From: G965230065 sp965230065
GTDB lineage: Bacteria; Bacteroidota; Bacteroidia; Cytophagales; Cyclobacteriaceae
Length of the DNA: 64,000 bases
Assembly: GCA_965230065.1 (NCBI GenBank)
Contig: OZ245942.1
Coordinates: forward strand, 2,108,001-2,172,000
Reading direction: 5' to 3'
Shown: positions 50,743 to 60,446 of the stretch, piece by piece
Layout: each line of letters begins with the position of its first letter
Numbering within the stretch: the stretch's first letter is position 1
Translations under genes and position numbers: made by a program
The notes under the pieces: model-generated
What the model was told of the DNA's origin: nothing
The model's input: only the letters and a program-made list of their open reading frames with translations
Database searches by the model: none

Positions 50743-53544
50743 TCACAGCGAATGGCCGGCCACAACCGGCAAAATGCTGACAGGCCCCAACAGCCCGGAG
50801 GGTTGTGGTTCCCAGCCGGAAGCATCAAATGGTTCATAGTTTAAGTTAACGAAATTGATTTCGTGGTATTTGCGCCATGCAACATCTCTGATATCCAGAT
50901 CCCGAATCCGGTTGGCCATGAGGTTGGCAACTTCTATTTTCAGGGTGTTTTCTCCTTCTTGCAGGTATTGCCCAACCCTGGCCTGGTACGGTACAGACCA
51001 CAGCACACCTACTTCCTGCCCATTCACCCATACGCGGGCACTTTCTCGCACATCTCCCAATTGGAGCAGATATTCATCAGCTGATTTTTTTGGCAGGTTG
51101 AAAGTAGCCGTATATACTGCTGTACCTGAAAAACGGGTAGCAGCAGTGTCGGAAAATTCAGTCCAGGATATTAATGTATCTAACTGTCGAGCGGGGGGCA
51201 AAGCAGGGCCTCCTTCGGTAAACTCTAGTTGCCAGGGGGCAGCAACCATTATAGGCTCGTCCGTATGATCCTGATAAAGCCAGGAAGGTATGCCTGTTGG
51301 CTGTTGGCTGCTGGTGCGCAAAATCAGGGATTCTCCCGGAGCGATTTGTACCCGTACCCGGCTATTGCCTTCATTAGTATCGACATCTGCCAATCCCCGG
51401 CGCCCATCCTGCGGATCGAGTAATACAACAGCACTGGCAGCTGCATTCAGGGGAATATAGGTATCTATTGTATGGCTTGTATGATTGACCAGGTAGTAAT
51501 ATTTGTCATCGCCTATGGCCCTGCGCACAAATTTCAAACCGGTATCTACCAGTGTCTCCCGTTCAACGCTGGCATATACCAGGGCTTTTTGTACATCTTC
51601 TGACAGTAAAATGATGCCTTCTCCGGTTTTTATCTGCTGTATGCCATCGCCAGCCTGAGACCATGTTAAAGATGTTTTGAGATTATTTAATTGTTGCCTA
51701 CGTGATGCGAGTGCATGCCGTCCAGGGACGTCTTTTGGTAATTGCTGAAAAATTACGATTCCCCCTTCTTTTGCGATTGCCAATATCCTCTCGAGTGTAG
51801 CCAGTGGCATATAGGCTGATGCAGGAACCACAAGCACCTGATAGGACGAGCCATGTGCCGCAGCACGAAAAGTACCGTCACTTACCCGGAGGCTGTCCAG
51901 TAACTTGTCAGACACAAAGTCCACTCCGTACCCGGTTTTCACCAGGCTTTTCGCTATCTGATAAAAATCTGAGGGGTGCAGCCACTCTTCTATACCGTGG
52001 ATGGTCAATTGTTTTTCCAACTTGTCAGGGCTATGGTGCCAAAGGTCATAAATGGGCCAATACACCATCACTTCGTTATCTGCTTTGCCAGCTTGCAATA
52101 CTGACTGGCACCGGGTGATGTACTGGTTCAATCCTTTCAAATGGGGCCAGAAACTATTAGATGGAGCAAAGTTCACAGAAGCGTAAAACATCCACCCCGG
52201 CCATGTGGCTTCCTGGGGCGAATAAGTGGTTCCATGAAAAAATACATGATTCACCCCGGCCAGAAAAACCTGCTCTACTTCCGGTTTTGCCTGTGCAAGC
52301 GATACTTTGAAATGTTCGCCCAGCCAGGTAAAAGTTTCTGAGGAAACCAGGGGCTTTCCAGTAATATGGGCTGCCGAAGATGCAAACTTCATCATGATGG
52401 GGTCAGGTTCAACATTCCGTGTATCATGGGTGTATTTGTGCAGGCCGGGAATAGGAAAGTTGGTAGAACCAAAAGTTTCGCATTCGGGTATGTCCACGGC
52501 AGCGTATAAGTCCAGCAGGTTGCCCGGCGAGCCGTGGGCCTGGTTTCTGGAAAGCGCCTGCTGCTGATGAATCCACTGTGTCCAGGGAAGGGTAAAGTTA
52601 TGCAACAGCATGTAGGCCATGGTTTGGCGGTAATCGGCCTTTATGCGCAGTACTTCTTCTGTACTATCCGTGCTGACCAACGCTTTGAGGTGTTCTCTTG
52701 CATCATAGCCATGCATTTGTTGAAACTCTTCAAAAATACGGGGTGAGAAATCAGCATTGTAAACTTCATAACTGTCATTGAAAAAGCTGCGGATGCCCGG
52801 GGGGGGGGCACCAAATGCTTTTTCAAAGCGTTGGAGATAAACATCCAGTGCTTTTTCTGAAAGGTGATCCATTGTATAACCTCCCCCTCCGGGAGCAGCC
52901 CGCTTTACTTTTTGTCCGGTTTTTCCCAGGAAGGCTGCGTACAACTCCCAGCTTCCTGCATCGGACGACCAGTTCAACGTGCCATCTTCTGCTACTTTGT
53001 CGTACAGGTTTACTACTTCCCCATCTTTTCCATATCCTGTAAGGGCGATCAGGGGAGCGCCAGACGAATCACGAATAACCAGTTTTTCATTTAGAGGCTG
53101 CCCTTTTTTTAGCTGATATTTTTGTATTAACAGTTTGGAGGCCGCGTATTGAGGAGTAATTTGTGGGCCGCCAAAAGGCCAGCCGGTGCCAAGGTTCATG
53201 TCAACTCCCATGCCCAGGGAATCTGCTTTTTTCACGGTGAAATGCAGTGCATCCATCCAGCCCGGGGTAAGATAATCTATATATTGATTTTCATATTCCA
53301 TCGCGCCATAGATAGGTGTGATTTCTACACCTCCTAATCCGGCATCAGCATATTGTTTGAGAAGGGTATCCAGGTTTTGCTGGTCCACTGCATTTCCCAT
53401 CCACCACCAGCGGGTCCAGGGTTTGGTATTTTGGGTAACGGCAGGCCAGTCAAGCTCTTCGGTGGCATCTGCATACTCCTGAGGGTGACAGGCTGGTAGC
53501 CATAACAGGCTAATTACAAATAAATAAAAAACACTAGAATGCAT
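50743..53544 (-). CDS. GH106-type glycoside hydrolase (alpha-L-rhamnosidase-like)
   Basis: 933 residues with a lipoprotein-like signal (VISLLWLPACHPQ). The N-terminal third has TKPWTRWWWMGNAVDQQNL and AGLGGVEITPIYGAMEY, and a later AWGTGWPFGGPQ-like segment (NLGTGWPFGGPQ), which I associate with the GH106 family. The last 150 residues look like a galactose-binding carbohydrate module (VYTATFNLPKKSADEYLLQL, then RVWVNGQEVGVLWSVPY). It is not next to a SusCD pair, so its target is open; alpha-L-rhamnosidase is the family activity. Confidence 0.8.
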   Translation of the reverse strand: MHSSVFYLFVISLLWLPACHPQEYADATEELDWPAVTQNTKPWTRWWWMGNAVDQQNLDTLLKQYADAGLGGVEITPIYGAMEYENQYIDYLTPGWMDALHFTVKKADSLGMGVDMNLGTGWPFGGPQITPQYAASKLLIQKYQLKKGQPLNEKLVIRDSSGAPLIALTGYGKDGEVVNLYDKVAEDGTLNWSSDAGSWELYAAFLGKTGQKVKRAAPGGGGYTMDHLSEKALDVYLQRFEKAFGAPPPGIRSFFNDSYEVYNADFSPRIFEEFQQMHGYDAREHLKALVSTDSTEEVLRIKADYRQTMAYMLLHNFTLPWTQWIHQQQALSRNQAHGSPGNLLDLYAAVDIPECETFGSTNFPIPGLHKYTHDTRNVEPDPIMMKFASSAAHITGKPLVSSETFTWLGEHFKVSLAQAKPEVEQVFLAGVNHVFFHGTTYSPQEATWPGWMFYASVNFAPSNSFWPHLKGLNQYITRCQSVLQAGKADNEVMVYWPIYDLWHHSPDKLEKQLTIHGIEEWLHPSDFYQIAKSLVKTGYGVDFVSDKLLDSLRVSDGTFRAAAHGSSYQVLVVPASAYMPLATLERILAIAKEGGIVIFQQLPKDVPGRHALASRRQQLNNLKTSLTWSQAGDGIQQIKTGEGIILLSEDVQKALVYASVERETLVDTGLKFVRRAIGDDKYYYLVNHTSHTIDTYIPLNAAASAVVLLDPQDGRRGLADVDTNEGNSRVRVQIAPGESLILRTSSQQPTGIPSWLYQDHTDEPIMVAAPWQLEFTEGGPALPPARQLDTLISWTEFSDTAATRFSGTAVYTATFNLPKKSADEYLLQLGDVRESARVWVNGQEVGVLWSVPYQARVGQYLQEGENTLKIEVANLMANRIRDLDIRDVAWRKYHEINFVNLNYEPFDASGWEPQPSGLLGPVSILPVVAGHSL

Positions 53545-53678
53545 AAATCAATAATTAATTTTTGCTTAAATGTACAAAAATCCGGCATGGCTTGTAATAT
53601 TTCTTAGCATCTCGGATTATTGCGTGTTTTTTGCATACTTACTTTTCAACAAAATTTTTCACAAAACCACCACTTTTT

Positions 53679-55595
53679 ATGTGCGGCATCACCGGTATTT
53701 ATGCTTTCAATGAGTTGGGAAAGTTCCACATGATTAATCTCTCACGGGCTACTAACTGCCTGGAACGCCGGGGGCCGGATTATGGAAAATCAGTAATCCA
53801 CGACCGGGTAGGGCTTGGGCACCGGCGTTTATCCATCATCGATACTTCTGCAGATGGCAACCAGCCCATGCGCGATGCAAGTGGCCGCTATACCATTGTT
53901 TTTAACGGGGAAATCTATAATTACCGGGAATTGCGGACAGAGCTGGAAGCAAAACAAGTTGTCTTCCAATCGTCAACCGATACGGAAGTGCTGCTGCAAT
54001 TGTATATTCATGAGGGGGCAGTCTGTCTTGAAAAGCTGAACGGCTTCTTTGCCTTTGCCATCTACGATCAGGAAACCGACAAACTTTTTGTTGCCCGCGA
54101 CCGCATCGGCATCAAACCCTTGTTGTATTACCAGGATGAAGATAAAGTCATTTTTGGTTCTGAAATGAAGGCGATTCTGACGTATGGCATCGATAAAGCA
54201 GTGGATTACACATCGCTGTACCAATATTTGCAACTCAATTATATTCCTGCCCCACACACCATTTTGCAGGGCGTAAAAAAGCTCATGCCCGGGCATTATA
54301 TGCAAATATCTAAGGCCAGTGAAGAAAGGGTGAAAATTGAGCAATATTATCAGGTTCCTTATGATGAGCAAAAGCTAAATGTAGAAAAGCTAACCTATGA
54401 GCAATTACAACGGCAGTTGGAAGTTGTGCTGGAGAAATCGGTACAGCGACGGCTGGTAGCAGATGTGCCTTTAGGAGCCTTTTTGAGCGGGGGCATTGAT
54501 TCATCGGTGATTACGGCCCTGGCCTCCCGTCATGTGGATAAACTGAATACGTTTTCTATAGGTTACCGGGACGAACCCTTTTTTGATGAAACCAAATATG
54601 CCCGTCTGGTGGCTGATAAGTACAAGACCGAACATACTGTTTTTTCGCTCACCACCCACGATTTGTATGAGCATTTGTTTGAAATCCTGGATCATATTGA
54701 CGAACCTTTTGCCGATTCTTCGGCCATTCCGGTGTACATCCTCAGCAAAGAAACCAGGCAAAAAGCTACGGTAGCTTTGTCGGGCGATGGTGCCGATGAA
54801 ATTTTTTCGGGATATAACAAACATGCCGCCGCCTACCGCATGATGCAGGCCGGGCTAAGTGTGGAAACGGTGAAGTCGTTACTCCCTGTTTGGAATGTTT
54901 TACCAAAATCTAGAAGCAATCCTTTTGGCAACAAAATCCGGCAGTTGCAACGTTTTGCCGAAGGAGCCAGCCTTTCGCCCAAAGACCGCTACTGGCGGTG
55001 GGCTACGCTGGCGTCTGCCGAGCAGGCCGCCCGCTGGCTCAGTAATGACTCTTTAGAACGGTTGTCTTTTGACGATGCGGAAAGTAGGGAAAACGAGATA
55101 TTACGGGCCTTTTCAGATACCGAAGTGTTCAATGAAGTTTTATATACCGATACCCAACTGGTGCTCACCAATGATATGCTTACGAAGGTAGACTTGATGT
55201 CGATGGCGCACGGCCTGGAAGTGAGGGTTCCTTTCCTGGACCATGAGGTGGTGGAGTTTGCCTTTCAGTTACCGCACCACACGAAAATCAACGGGCAGAT
55301 GAAAAAGCGGATTTTGCAGGATACTTTCAGGAACCTGTTGCCGCCCCAGTTGTACAAAAGGCCCAAGCACGGCTTTGAAGTACCTTTGCTCAAATGGTTT
55401 CGCACCGAGTTGAAAGACATGATTGCCAACGACCTGTTGGAAAAATCATTCATAGAAGAACAAGGTATTTTTGATGCGGAAGAAATAGAAAAACTAAAGA
55501 AAAAGTTGTTTTCTGCCAATCCCGGCGATGTGCATGCCAACATCTGGGCGCTGATTGTATTTCAGTGGTGGTGGAAGAAGTATTTTGAGGGGTAA
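53679..55595 (+). CDS. asnB: Asparagine synthetase (glutamine-hydrolysing)
   Basis: 638 residues from the ATG at 53679, chosen so that the glutaminase nucleophile Cys2 is exposed (MCGITGIYAF). The glutaminase domain follows (RRGPDYGKSVIHD, NGEIYNYRELR). The synthetase domain has the PPi loop FLSGGIDSSVITALASRH (about 280-297) and VALSGDGADEIFSGY. Length is standard for the AsnB family involved in asparagine or surface polysaccharide synthesis. Single gene; ORF extends 48 bases further upstream with no support. Confidence 0.93.
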   Translation: MCGITGIYAFNELGKFHMINLSRATNCLERRGPDYGKSVIHDRVGLGHRRLSIIDTSADGNQPMRDASGRYTIVFNGEIYNYRELRTELEAKQVVFQSSTDTEVLLQLYIHEGAVCLEKLNGFFAFAIYDQETDKLFVARDRIGIKPLLYYQDEDKVIFGSEMKAILTYGIDKAVDYTSLYQYLQLNYIPAPHTILQGVKKLMPGHYMQISKASEERVKIEQYYQVPYDEQKLNVEKLTYEQLQRQLEVVLEKSVQRRLVADVPLGAFLSGGIDSSVITALASRHVDKLNTFSIGYRDEPFFDETKYARLVADKYKTEHTVFSLTTHDLYEHLFEILDHIDEPFADSSAIPVYILSKETRQKATVALSGDGADEIFSGYNKHAAAYRMMQAGLSVETVKSLLPVWNVLPKSRSNPFGNKIRQLQRFAEGASLSPKDRYWRWATLASAEQAARWLSNDSLERLSFDDAESRENEILRAFSDTEVFNEVLYTDTQLVLTNDMLTKVDLMSMAHGLEVRVPFLDHEVVEFAFQLPHHTKINGQMKKRILQDTFRNLLPPQLYKRPKHGFEVPLLKWFRTELKDMIANDLLEKSFIEEQGIFDAEEIEKLKKKLFSANPGDVHANIWALIVFQWWWKKYFEG

Positions 55596-55616
55596 AACCT
55601 TTCTTCAAAGGAAGCA

Positions 55617-55730
55617 CCAAGCACTAAATCTCAAATCCTAAAAAAATCTCAACTACCAAATTTCAAAGGCTAAATCGTTTGAAAAATTAGGTATTGATAA
55701 ATTGGATATTGTTTTGGATTTAGTGCTTGG
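55617..55730. repeat. Intergenic inverted-repeat element, copy 2
   Basis: CCAAGCACTAAATC (55617-55630) and GATTTAGTGCTTGG (55717-55730) are perfect 14-base arms around an 86-base AT-rich centre. It lies between the convergent asnB and dps genes. A related element is at 47817-47960. Repeats of this look are frequent between genes in Bacteroidota. Confidence 0.75.
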
Positions 55731-55761
55731 AGTTTAGTGTTTGATACTCATCAACTTTGGT

Positions 55762-56235
55762 TTACTTCAAATAAGCATTAAACATCCAGGTGTTTTTCTC
55801 CTGTCGGGCAATCAGGTCGGAAATCATATCAACTGTGCCCTCGTCCCCGGCTTCGCTGGCTACTTCCAGCACATCGCGTTGTACTTCAATGATGGTTTGC
55901 AGGTTGGCCACAATGGCTTTGGCAGCTTCCACTCCGTCATTCACGTTTTTGTATGACTTGATGCTGGTGTTGGCAAAATAATCTTCCAGCGTATGCAAGG
56001 GTTTTTCGTCCAGTGTAAGGATTCTCTCAGCCACATCATCAATAATTACCAAAGTATCGTTGTACAACTCCTCAAACTTGGCATGGAGGGTAAAAAACTG
56101 CCGGCCCTGGATGTTCCAGTGAAAGCCACGCAGGTTCTGGTAATAAATCTGGTAGTTGGCTAATAATACATTCAGTTTTTCTGCTAAAGTGGCAGCAGAC
56201 TTCTCTTTTATTCCAATTGTGTTTTGATCTTTCAT
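55762..56235 (-). CDS. dps: Dps ferritin-like DNA-binding protein
   Basis: 157 residues from the ATG at 56235 (MKDQNTIGIKEKSAATLAEK). A longer frame reaches 56355, but the upstream 40 residues are not Dps-like. The ferroxidase site residues lie in LRGFHWNIQGRQFFTLHAKF and FEELYNDTLVIIDDVAERI. The protein would store iron and shield DNA in oxidative stress, forming a dodecamer. Alone, minus strand. Confidence 0.92.
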   Translation of the reverse strand: MKDQNTIGIKEKSAATLAEKLNVLLANYQIYYQNLRGFHWNIQGRQFFTLHAKFEELYNDTLVIIDDVAERILTLDEKPLHTLEDYFANTSIKSYKNVNDGVEAAKAIVANLQTIIEVQRDVLEVASEAGDEGTVDMISDLIARQEKNTWMFNAYLK

Positions 56236-56351
56236 AACTTTTTTAATTGCGTTTGTTTCTACTGGAATAAACGCATTTGACAAGGCATTGTTTAGAAGAA
56301 TTTCCATATTTATCTGATCTAAATAAGCCTGCAAAAAAAGGTAAACGATTT

Positions 56352-56729
56352 TCAATTATCAGGGGCACCGGTTCCTATCCACCTCTCTATCACACAAATG
56401 ACGGAATCAGGAAGTTGTGGCAAATTCCGGGGCATGGCCGTAAAACCGGGCTGGTGTTTGATAGCCCCCAATAGCCTGCCTTTATTTACCTGCACCATAA
56501 GGTTTTCATGCCCTTCCAGCACAATGCCTTCTGCAAAAGTGGTGGCGTTGTTGGTATCGTGGCAGGTGTAGCAGTTGGCTTCTAAAACAGGAACAATGGT
56601 TCCTGAATATGTGAGGCTATCGGTATCACACAGGAAATCTTCATCAGGAACAGGCTCGTTATCTGATGAGCAAGCCAGCCAACCGAAGAAAAGAAAGGCC
56701 ACAAACAAGCTTTTAATTATCAGGGGCAC
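56352..56729 (-). CDS. Cytochrome c-type lipoprotein
   Basis: 126 residues from a GTG at 56729, selected because it gives a clean lipoprotein signal (LFVAFLFFGWLACSS) and overlaps the upstream gene by 17 bases. The heme motif is CYTCH (C-x2-C-H), with a Met in HQPGFTAMPRNLPQLPD that could be the second ligand. It ends WIGTGAPDN. Gene order and a shared C-terminal motif suggest it works with the next gene, perhaps as envelope electron carriers. A longer start (Met at 56846) would put it in the middle of the other gene. Confidence 0.75.
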   Translation of the reverse strand: MPLIIKSLFVAFLFFGWLACSSDNEPVPDEDFLCDTDSLTYSGTIVPVLEANCYTCHDTNNATTFAEGIVLEGHENLMVQVNKGRLLGAIKHQPGFTAMPRNLPQLPDSVICVIERWIGTGAPDN

Positions 56730-57306
56730 CGTCGTCTGCCCAGCAGGCGATGAGGTCAATTTGCTCATCGGTGAGACTGAGGTCCGAACTGGATGGAGGC
56801 ATCGTTTTGGCAGAAGTCTGGCTTTTGATTCTTGATGCATTGGCAATCACATTACTTTTGTCCGACCAATCAGGGATATCACCCCGACTACCATCGTGGC
56901 AGCCCGAAGTGGCACAGTTGGTATTGATGATCGGTTGTATCGTGGCTGCAAAACTTACGCCACTCAATACCCTTACAGGGTCGGATGTACCAATATTGCC
57001 ATCTTCGTCACGGGCCGTAACAGTATATTCACCGGGAGCTAAGTTACTGAAAGCGCCACTGTCTTGAAAGTTGTTGCCATCCACCGAGAAGGTGAAACTG
57101 TTGCTATTATCACTTGTGGCGGTAGCAGTGAGGCTGCCATTCATTTCGCCACAGCCATCGGCACTGGTGTTGTCGGTAATATTGACCATAATTGATTCAT
57201 CTACCGGGCCCGGATCGTCTTCTTCTCCGCAAGCATTTATTACAAAGAATGATAACACAAGAAGAAGTGAAAAATATAATTTTGTGATTTTCGTATTGTA
57301 GTGCAT
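56713..57306 (-). CDS. Lipoprotein with Ig-like domain and unusual cytochrome c motif
   Basis: 197 residues from the ATG at 57306 (MHYNTKITKLYFSLLLV), giving a lipoprotein signal ending FFVINACGEE. The middle is an Ig/SprB-like beta domain (NSFTFSVDGNNFQDSG, APGEYTVTARDEDGN). The C-terminal part has CATSGCH, with four residues between the Cys where cytochromes usually have two, followed by MPPSSSDLSLTDEQIDLI and DDGAPDN. The GAPDN end is identical to that of the overlapping cytochrome gene downstream. A heme attached to Cx4CH is unusual but known. Confidence 0.75.
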   Translation of the reverse strand: MHYNTKITKLYFSLLLVLSFFVINACGEEDDPGPVDESIMVNITDNTSADGCGEMNGSLTATATSDNSNSFTFSVDGNNFQDSGAFSNLAPGEYTVTARDEDGNIGTSDPVRVLSGVSFAATIQPIINTNCATSGCHDGSRGDIPDWSDKSNVIANASRIKSQTSAKTMPPSSSDLSLTDEQIDLIACWADDGAPDN

Positions 57307-57414
57307 GGCAAATAACATTTTACCATATATACGAATAAATATCCTTTCCGGACTTCCGCTGTTATGGACAAATGACAGACGATTTTATAGAGAATATATA
57401 GACAAGGCTGCGAA

Positions 57415-58671
57415 TTACATCTCCATGATAAAGCTGATGAGGTCGTCTTCTTTTTTTAATCCGAGTTTTTTGCGCAGGCGATAACGGGCTTTATTGGCAG
57501 AAGCCGGGGAAATGCCCATAATCTTGGCAATTTCTTTGGTAGCAATGTTCATTCTGAGATAGGCACACAGCCGAAGGTCGTTGGCAGAAAGGCGGGGGAA
57601 CCGTCTTTTCAGGTTACTGAGGAAGTCCTGGTGCACACGCTCAAAGTGTTTTCGGAACTCTTCCCAGTCGTTATCAATTTTGGTATTCCGGTCGGCCAGT
57701 TTGTATAGTTGTTGCAGTTTTTGCGGAAGGTGTTCAGGATTTTCCTCTTTCAGGGCTACAATTTTTTCTTTAATTTTCTCAAGCAAAGAATTCTTACGGG
57801 ATAAATTCAGGTTAAAACCAATCAACTCCCGGTTTATTTTTTCCAGGCTTTCATTTTTACTTTCCAGCTCTTTTTCATAATCCTTCTGTTTCGTGATATC
57901 TACGATTTGTCCCAAAAAGTAAGTGGGTAAGTCATGCTCGTCACGGATGAGCGAAACCCGCAGGATGACAAAGAGCATTTTACCGCTTTTATGGAAATAC
58001 CGCTTGGTCATCTGAAAGCTGTCATATTTCCCATCAATCATCTCTTCATTCTTTTGGAGGTGGATTTTCATATCTTCCGGATGACTGATGTCAGCAAGGT
58101 TTTTATGCGTCAATTCCTTTTTGCTATAGCCCAGGGTTTTGCAGGTAGCCGGATTCACTTTTTGTATATTGCCTGAAAGATCGATTTTTACAATGCCAAT
58201 GGGCGCCCGCCTGAAAATTTGTTTAAACTCATGCTTTTTGGCTTTGGCTTTTTCTTTTACCCTGTTCAGTGTACTGATGTCTTCCCCGGACCCAACCAGC
58301 ATTTTTAACTGCCCATCCGGGTCAAATAATGGAGTAACGCGACGGAGAATGCATTTATGTTTGCCGTCTTTTTCAAAAATTTCTTCCCAGCTAACGCTTT
58401 CCCCTTTTGCGATACTTTCCCTGAACTTCTCGAGGCGGTTCAAAGCCAGCGAATTATCAATATTCCTGTATCTGCAATAGTCCAGGTCGTTTTTACCGAT
58501 GATCCACTCCCGGGTTTTTTTATCATGGATAGACTGGACATTACAATAAATATATCTGAACTGAGGGTCGAATACGGCAATCTCGATGGGTACTTTTTCT
58601 AAAATAGTTTTGAAAAGCTGGTTTTGGGATTGTAACCGGCCAATATCAAGTAAGTTTTCTGTAATTGCCAT
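57415..58671 (-). CDS. PAS-domain sensor with C-terminal LuxR-type helix-turn-helix
   Basis: 418 residues. Two PAS domains are evident (about 20-140 and 150-265; the second has RRAPIGIVKIDLSGNIQKVN). A coiled coil follows (KELESKNESLEKINRELIG), and then a DNA-binding domain at about 350-418: FPRLSANDLRLCAYLRMN, TKEIAKIMGISPASANKARY. This is a one-component regulator frequent in Bacteroidota; no signal or membrane segment. It is divergent from the sigma factor gene by 173 bases. Confidence 0.87.
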   Translation of the reverse strand: MAITENLLDIGRLQSQNQLFKTILEKVPIEIAVFDPQFRYIYCNVQSIHDKKTREWIIGKNDLDYCRYRNIDNSLALNRLEKFRESIAKGESVSWEEIFEKDGKHKCILRRVTPLFDPDGQLKMLVGSGEDISTLNRVKEKAKAKKHEFKQIFRRAPIGIVKIDLSGNIQKVNPATCKTLGYSKKELTHKNLADISHPEDMKIHLQKNEEMIDGKYDSFQMTKRYFHKSGKMLFVILRVSLIRDEHDLPTYFLGQIVDITKQKDYEKELESKNESLEKINRELIGFNLNLSRKNSLLEKIKEKIVALKEENPEHLPQKLQQLYKLADRNTKIDNDWEEFRKHFERVHQDFLSNLKRRFPRLSANDLRLCAYLRMNIATKEIAKIMGISPASANKARYRLRKKLGLKKEDDLISFIMEM

Positions 58672-58711
58672 AACCTGTTTTTTTGGTACCTGATGATTAA
58701 GAATGAGTTAT

Positions 58712-58764
58712 CAGTTGCCAGTTGGCTAATTGCATGATAAAGGGCAACCGGAAATGGGCAACTG
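58712..58764. repeat. Inverted repeat in the divergent promoter region of the PAS regulator and sigma factor
   Basis: CAGTTGCC (58712-58719) and GGCAACTG (58757-58764) are perfect 8-base arms. Further GTTGCC/GGCAAC-type words lie inside. Position between two divergent genes would fit an operator; it may also be a hairpin repeat. Confidence 0.4.
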
Positions 58765-58844
58765 ACATGCGCATGAATTAAAAATAGTGAAAAGTTAAGG
58801 GATTCAAGAATGAAATATTAATTTAGTGTTCAAATAAAAGCACT

Positions 58845-59378
58845 TTGTCAGAACCACAACTCATAGAACGACTAACCCAAAAGGACAAAAATGCCCTGGA
58901 ATATTTGTATGACCATTATTCGGGCGCTTTGTATGGGGTTGTTCTTAGAATTGTGAAAAGCGATGAAATTGCCGAAGAAGTGTTGCAGGATGCTTTCATC
59001 AAGATTTGGGATAAAGTAGATACGTACGACACTGGCAAGGGCAAATTATTTACCTGGATGATGGCCCTCACCCGCAATTTGGCATTGGATAAGCTGCGAT
59101 CTAAGGCATATAAAAAGGGGCAGAAAACCGATGACATAGAAAACATCGTACATAACACCGACCCCAGGCATTCCACACAAATTAACACCGAAAATATTGG
59201 CGTAAAAGACATGCTCAACGAACTGCATGAAGACCAGCGGTTTGTCGTGGAAATGCTGTATTTCAAAGGATACACGCAATCGGAAGTCGCGAAAGAGTAT
59301 GATATCCCATTGGGAACGGTAAAAACGCGCCTGCGGTCGGCAATCATTAAATTGAGACAAATTATAGCGATAAAATAG
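58845..59378 (+). CDS. ECF-type RNA polymerase sigma factor
   Basis: 177 residues, starting with TTG at 58845 since there is no in-frame ATG after the preceding TAG. Region 2: ALEYLYDHYSGALYGVVLRI and DAFIKIWDKVDTYDTGKGKL, WMMALTRNLALDKLRSKAYK. Region 4: MLYFKGYTQSEVAKEYDIPL, GTVKTRLRSAIIKL. It is followed directly by a membrane anti-sigma gene (TAGTG overlap). The regulon may include the CHRD-repeat lipoprotein downstream, which is an inference from position only. Confidence 0.92.
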   Translation: MSEPQLIERLTQKDKNALEYLYDHYSGALYGVVLRIVKSDEIAEEVLQDAFIKIWDKVDTYDTGKGKLFTWMMALTRNLALDKLRSKAYKKGQKTDDIENIVHNTDPRHSTQINTENIGVKDMLNELHEDQRFVVEMLYFKGYTQSEVAKEYDIPLGTVKTRLRSAIIKLRQIIAIK

Positions 59379-60193
59379 TGGATATAGAGCAATACATAGC
59401 ATCGGGAATTCTCGAGACCTACGTGCTGGGCGAACTGCCGGAGGAAGAACGGCAGGGAGTGGAAGCGATGGCTGCCCAATATCCTGAAGTGCGGCAAGAG
59501 ATCGGGCGTATTGAGGAAACACTGGAAGGTTTTGCCTTCAAAATGGCGATAAAGCCGGCGCCCCGTGTGAAAGAACAATTGTTGCACAGGATAGAGGATA
59601 CTGCTACCACCCCGCAAAAGGAAGAGAAAACCACTGACCCTGTCATCCGTAAGCATCCGGCTACGGCTTCCTGGGTGAAGTACGCCATGGCAGCCAGTGT
59701 CGCTTTGTTGATTTTTACGTCCTTTACTTCGGTTTATTTCTGGAACCAATGGAAAAATACCGAACAGGAATTGAGCCAGCTGGTGGCGCAAAACCAGGAA
59801 ATAGCCCAGCAATATAATCAGGTTAATAACCAGTACGAGCAAGCCCTGGAAAATTTACAAATTGCCAATGATACGGCCTTTTCCAAAGTGAAAATGCAGG
59901 GGCTTGACATTGCACCCAATTCCTATGCCGTAGTTTACTGGAATAACAACTCTAAAGAAGTATACCTGAATTCCTCCGGATTGCCCCAGCCCGTTTCAGA
60001 TAAACAATACCAACTCTGGGCCATTGTAGACGGAAAGCCGGTAAATGCCGGGGTTTTTGATGTTGCTGAAGGCACCGCCCTTCTGAAAATGGAAAATATC
60101 CAAAATGCTTCTGCCTTTGCCATCACCCTCGAGCCCCGGGGCGGTAGTGAAAACCCTACGCTGGAAGCCATGTACGTAATGGGGCAGGTCTGA
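59378..60193 (+). CDS. RskA-like anti-sigma factor, membrane-bound
   Basis: 271 residues from a GTG overlapping the sigma stop by one base. The cytoplasmic part begins IEQYIASGILETYVLGELPE, the sort used to bind ECF factors. One membrane helix (ASVALLIFTSFTSVYFWNQW, about 106-125) is followed by a periplasmic part with a coiled coil and the RskA-type block DKQYQLWAIVDGKPVNAGVF. It should hold the sigma factor until a signal or proteolysis releases it. Confidence 0.9.
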   Translation: MDIEQYIASGILETYVLGELPEEERQGVEAMAAQYPEVRQEIGRIEETLEGFAFKMAIKPAPRVKEQLLHRIEDTATTPQKEEKTTDPVIRKHPATASWVKYAMAASVALLIFTSFTSVYFWNQWKNTEQELSQLVAQNQEIAQQYNQVNNQYEQALENLQIANDTAFSKVKMQGLDIAPNSYAVVYWNNNSKEVYLNSSGLPQPVSDKQYQLWAIVDGKPVNAGVFDVAEGTALLKMENIQNASAFAITLEPRGGSENPTLEAMYVMGQV

Positions 60194-60446
60194 TTACTTC
60201 TTTGCCACACCTACGCTGGTTTTTATCTATGTTAGATGAAACCAACCTACAGTTGCTTTATGCGAAGCAATAAATAAAAAATACCAAACAATAAGCCCAT
60301 CCTGTTGTTTATATAAACTGACACTTCTTTTATTTTTTAAGAGGTAAATCCAAATGCCTCTCGCACTTCGTAACTTTTATACATGGGAATGCTGACTAAA
60401 GTATTCTTTCAAGAATTTAATTTTTTTACAAACGCAAGAAAAACTT

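Noticed and set aside
58916..59842. 308-codon open frame on the minus strand
   Set aside because: Spans the opposite strand of both the sigma and anti-sigma genes, rich in Phe, Leu and Ser as typical for a shadow frame.
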